DNA from: JBLIKP01 sp047635375
GTDB lineage: Bacteria; Bacteroidota; Bacteroidia; Sphingobacteriales; Sphingobacteriaceae
Direction: 5' to 3'
Length of the DNA: 8,014 nucleotides
Assembly: GCA_047635375.1 (NCBI GenBank)
Contig: JBLIKP010000096.1
Span: 1 to 8,014 of the forward strand
Of this stretch, positions 5,817 to 8,014 are shown piece by piece. A program made the position numbers and the translations under genes. The notes beneath the pieces are model-generated. The model was not told where the DNA came from. It ran no database searches and saw nothing but the letters and a program-made list of their open reading frames with translations. Every line of letters starts with the position of its first letter. The stretch's first letter is position 1.

Positions 5817-6794
5817 TTACCAGCCCAACAAGTAGGCAAAAATCAATGGAGCGACAATTGTAGCATCCGATTCAACAATATATTTAGGGGTATTTATATC
5901 CAATTTTCCCCAAGTGATTTTTTCATTTGGGACGGCACCAGAATACGATCCGTAACTGGTTGTTGAGTCACTAATTTGGCAAAAATAACTCCAAAATGGG
6001 GTGTCGGTGCGTTCCATGTCTTGGTATAGCATTGGTACCACGCAGATTGGAAAATCTCCTGCAATCCCACCGCCTATTTGAAAAAATCCTATTCCATCAG
6101 TCCCAGCGTTATTGGTATACCAATCGGCGAGGAAGGTCATGTACTCAATTCCCGATTTCATGGTTGAAGCTTTCAATTCGCCTTTTAGCACGTAGCTGGC
6201 AAAAATATTTCCCAGCGTTGAATCTTCCCATCCTGGAACCACCATAGGGAGGTTTTTCTTCGCTGCGGCTAGCATCCAGCTGTTTTTCGGGTCTATTTGG
6301 TGGTATTGCTCAAGTACACCACTATTTATCAATTTAAACAAAAACTCATGCGGAAAATAGCGTTCGCTCTTATCTTCGGCATCTTTCCATATTTCAAACA
6401 CGTGAGATTGTAATCGACGGAAAGCCTCTTCCTCAGGAATGCAAGTATCGGTCACACGATTTAAGCCACGCTCTAACAAATCCCATTCATCTTTTGGAGT
6501 TAGGTCACGGTAATTTGGAACCCTTTCATAATGATCATGGGCGACCAAATTCATCAAATCTTCTTCAAGATTTGCTCCAGTACACGAGATAATTTGAACC
6601 TTATCTTGGCGAATCATCTCAGCAAAACTTTTACCAAGCTCAGCAGTACTCATTGCTCCAGCCAAAGACACAAGCATCTTTTTCCCTTCGTTAAGATGCG
6701 TTTCATAGCCCTTTGCCGCATCAACAAGTGCTGCTGCGTTAAAGTGTTTATAATGTTCTGTAATAAACTGGCTAATAGGACCTTTATTTGTCAT
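5817..6794 (-). CDS. Deoxyhypusine synthase-like protein (probable NAD-dependent aminobutyltransferase acting on polyamines)
   Basis: A 325-residue soluble protein, somewhat shorter than the about 369-residue human enzyme. Family marks: GAMSTAELG (46-54), CTGANLEED (71-79), which parallels the AGGIEED NAD-binding element, WEDSTLGN (189-196), IGGGIAGD (240-247), and the C-terminal SGAVPNEKITWGK (285-297). Lys297 aligns with the human catalytic Lys329 that forms the imine with the aminobutyl group; Trp295 and Glu291 match Trp327 and Glu323, and Asp191 matches Asp238. Human spermidine-pocket residues Asp243, His288 and Asp316 appear here as Asn196, Asp247 and Tyr284 (alignment by eye, human sequence from memory). 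Bacteria lack eIF5A, so hypusine formation is unlikely; synthesis of homospermidine or a related polyamine from putrescine and NAD chemistry is more likely, and flavobacteria are known to contain homospermidine. The gene starts 39 nt after the aminopeptidase stop and is 11 nt before the acidic small protein. Confidence 0.88.
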   Translation of the reverse strand: MTNKGPISQFITEHYKHFNAAALVDAAKGYETHLNEGKKMLVSLAGAMSTAELGKSFAEMIRQDKVQIISCTGANLEEDLMNLVAHDHYERVPNYRDLTPKDEWDLLERGLNRVTDTCIPEEEAFRRLQSHVFEIWKDAEDKSERYFPHEFLFKLINSGVLEQYHQIDPKNSWMLAAAKKNLPMVVPGWEDSTLGNIFASYVLKGELKASTMKSGIEYMTFLADWYTNNAGTDGIGFFQIGGGIAGDFPICVVPMLYQDMERTDTPFWSYFCQISDSTTSYGSYSGAVPNEKITWGKLDINTPKYIVESDATIVAPLIFAYLLGW

Positions 6795-6833
6795 TTTCTC
6801 GTTTGATTTTTTCTAATATATAAAAGTGTAAGC

Positions 6834-8014
6834 TTATTCCATTGAAGATTTTAATTTTTCAATGTATTGCACAACCGATTTTGCCTCAGCAATATTTTCG
6901 GCACTATTCTCTGTATTATCGGCTATTGCTTTAGCATTTCCCGCCAAAGTGTTAAAATTTCCTTTTATCGCACCTTTTAAAAACCCAACGGAGGTCTTTC
7001 CGTAAATTCCATTCAACATATCGGCGGCGTCTTTTTGGGCTTGCGCCGATTTATTTTTAAGGAACTCTTGATATGATCTAAGGTAAAATAATGGTTCAAA
7101 TCCCGACAAACTCGGAAGCATCTCAAGGAAATAGGCATGATCGCTTTCAGATCCTTGCTTACCATAAATTGAACAGATGGTTCTACGTATGGTCGAATTC
7201 CCCACCGTTTCCAAGCTTTTCGCTTCCTTATATGCAGCTTCATAATCACGGTCGGCAAGAGCGTTTAATGACGAGGCATTAACGGAGTAACTCATATCCT
7301 TTAGCCCATTATTCACGATTGGGATGATGTTTTGCGAAGGATAATTTTTGTTCAATGCTGTGATTGCAGACGACCTAACTGCCGATTTATCATCGCTTTC
7401 AGCGATTTTCACAAGAGTAGGATACACTTTTGACCTTGCAGATGAGTCTAGCAAGTCTACCATGTTCACGGCAACTCTTCTAATATTCCAAAACGGGTCG
7501 CTCAAAGCCTTGCTCACTGCTTGATTCAGCTGAACTCCAGGTTTATCAACCAGACCTTCCAAAGCCTCAATCTTATCAAGATAAAGTTCACCACGGTTGA
7601 AAAGGGTAAGCCACTCATCCGCTGATTTCGGATCCACTTTCTTACCAACCAAGGTTTTCTCTGCATCAAAATTCACCAAAACAGGGGCAGTTTTCATTGG
7701 GATTAATGCCGTGTCGGTTTGTTGCTCAACCCATATACGTCTTCTTACTTTTCCTGTCTCACTGTATAAATCGATGTCAAGGGGTAATTTGTAAAGAGGA
7801 TTTTCCTCAAGATTTTGAATTTGTTTTGTGATTATTTGAACGGCTTTTTCTTCAGGAAGAAAAGTCGATTCAAACTCTAATTCAGGGTGACCTTGATTTA
7901 AGAACCACTGATTAAAAAACCAGTTTAAATCTTCTCCAGTTACTTTTTCGAAGGCAAGACGCAAGTCGTGAATTTCAACTGAATTAAATTTATGTGCTTT
8001 TAGGTATTGGTTTA
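6834..8014 (-). CDS. M1-family aminopeptidase, C-terminal part (5' end off window)
   Basis: The frame is open from the window edge at 8014 to the TAA at 6834, giving 392 complete codons; the TTG at 7964 is an internal leucine, not a start. The visible part begins NQYLKAHKFNSVEIHDLRLAFEKVTGEDL, then WFFNQWF, which is the end of the gluzincin catalytic domain in M1 peptidases; the zinc ligands HEXXH and the GAMEN motif lie upstream, off window. Next, about 7890-7640, comes the beta-sandwich domain (FESTFLPEEKAVQIITKQIQ, then PLDIDLY and RRIWVEQQ). From about 7590 to 7130 there are HEAT-like helical pairs such as DPFWNIRRVAVNMVDLL, DKSAVRSSAITAL and NSTIRRTICSIYG. M1 enzymes release N-terminal residues from peptides. 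Export cannot be judged without the N-terminus. The DHS-like gene follows after 39 nt, so read-through is possible. Confidence 0.88.
   Translation of the reverse strand, partial: NQYLKAHKFNSVEIHDLRLAFEKVTGEDLNWFFNQWFLNQGHPELEFESTFLPEEKAVQIITKQIQNLEENPLYKLPLDIDLYSETGKVRRRIWVEQQTDTALIPMKTAPVLVNFDAEKTLVGKKVDPKSADEWLTLFNRGELYLDKIEALEGLVDKPGVQLNQAVSKALSDPFWNIRRVAVNMVDLLDSSARSKVYPTLVKIAESDDKSAVRSSAITALNKNYPSQNIIPIVNNGLKDMSYSVNASSLNALADRDYEAAYKEAKSLETVGNSTIRRTICSIYGKQGSESDHAYFLEMLPSLSGFEPLFYLRSYQEFLKNKSAQAQKDAADMLNGIYGKTSVGFLKGAIKGNFNTLAGNAKAIADNTENSAENIAEAKSVVQYIEKLKSSME

Noticed and set aside
5996..6806. Plus-strand open frames of 83 and 91 codons opposite the DHS-like gene
   Set aside because: They are shadows of a well-supported family member on the minus strand; Cys/His-rich look arises from the reverse reading of conserved codons.
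6795..6833. Promoter for the DHS-like gene in the 39-nt gap
   Set aside because: The gap is AT-rich (TATATATTAG) but has no properly spaced match to the Bacteroidota promoter boxes.
7013..7794. Minus- and plus-strand short frames within the aminopeptidase region
   Set aside because: They overlap the strongly supported aminopeptidase frame and encode low-complexity, unrecognisable products.
7962..7964. TTG as a start codon of a 376-residue HEAT-repeat protein
   Set aside because: The frame stays open upstream to the window edge and the extra residues (HKFNSVEIHDLRLAFEKVTG) continue the M1 aminopeptidase pattern, so the TTG is an internal leucine.

Overview
The window reads as a chromosomal segment of a low-GC Bacteroidota bacterium, most likely a member of the Flavobacteriales. 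The base composition is AT-rich, Shine-Dalgarno sites are essentially absent, and one exported protein has the signal-peptide, cleaved-adhesin-like, Ig-like and Asp-box architecture typical of type IX secretion cargo. The neighbour set (deoxyhypusine-synthase-like protein, small acidic protein, FAD oxidase, Bacteroidota-type lipoprotein) also fits this phylum. All eight supported genes lie on the minus strand, so transcription runs from 8014 towards 1. Two genes are cut by the window edges.

In transcription order: (1) the 3' part of an M1-family aminopeptidase with a HEAT-like C-terminal region (8014-6834); (2) a deoxyhypusine synthase-like protein that keeps the catalytic lysine (6794-5817); (3) a 99-residue protein with a very acidic tail (5805-5506); (4) a hairpin with a T8 run on the plus side (5478-5507); (5) a DAO-family FAD oxidoreductase resembling PuuB/OrdL (5463-4339); (6) a 176-residue lipoprotein (4281-3751); (7) a GT-B glycosyltransferase starting at TTG, 8 nt downstream of the lipoprotein (3742-2759). 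A 26-bp perfect palindrome lies 3 nt after the glycosyltransferase stop and probably ends this transcription unit.

A second unit follows: a 148-residue, strongly basic, secreted protein of unknown function (2595-2149), then, 18 nt later, the first 710 residues of a large modular exported protein (2130 to beyond 1). That protein has a signal peptide, a cleaved-adhesin/MAM-like domain, CARDB-like and Ig-like domains, and the start of an Asp-box beta-propeller. Its four visible Asp-box aspartates are exactly 50 residues apart.

The genes do not form one obvious pathway. The most suggestive grouping is the DHS-like protein, the acidic 99-residue protein and the PuuB-like oxidase. Bacteria have no eIF5A, so the DHS-like enzyme probably acts on free polyamines, and PuuB-type oxidases act on a putrescine derivative; a polyamine link is therefore plausible but inferred. 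I see no RNA genes, CRISPR arrays, insertion sequences or phage genes. No intergenic stretch exceeds 165 nt. Most of the window is ordinary core-like gene content, and I found no clear evidence of a dramatic new system.
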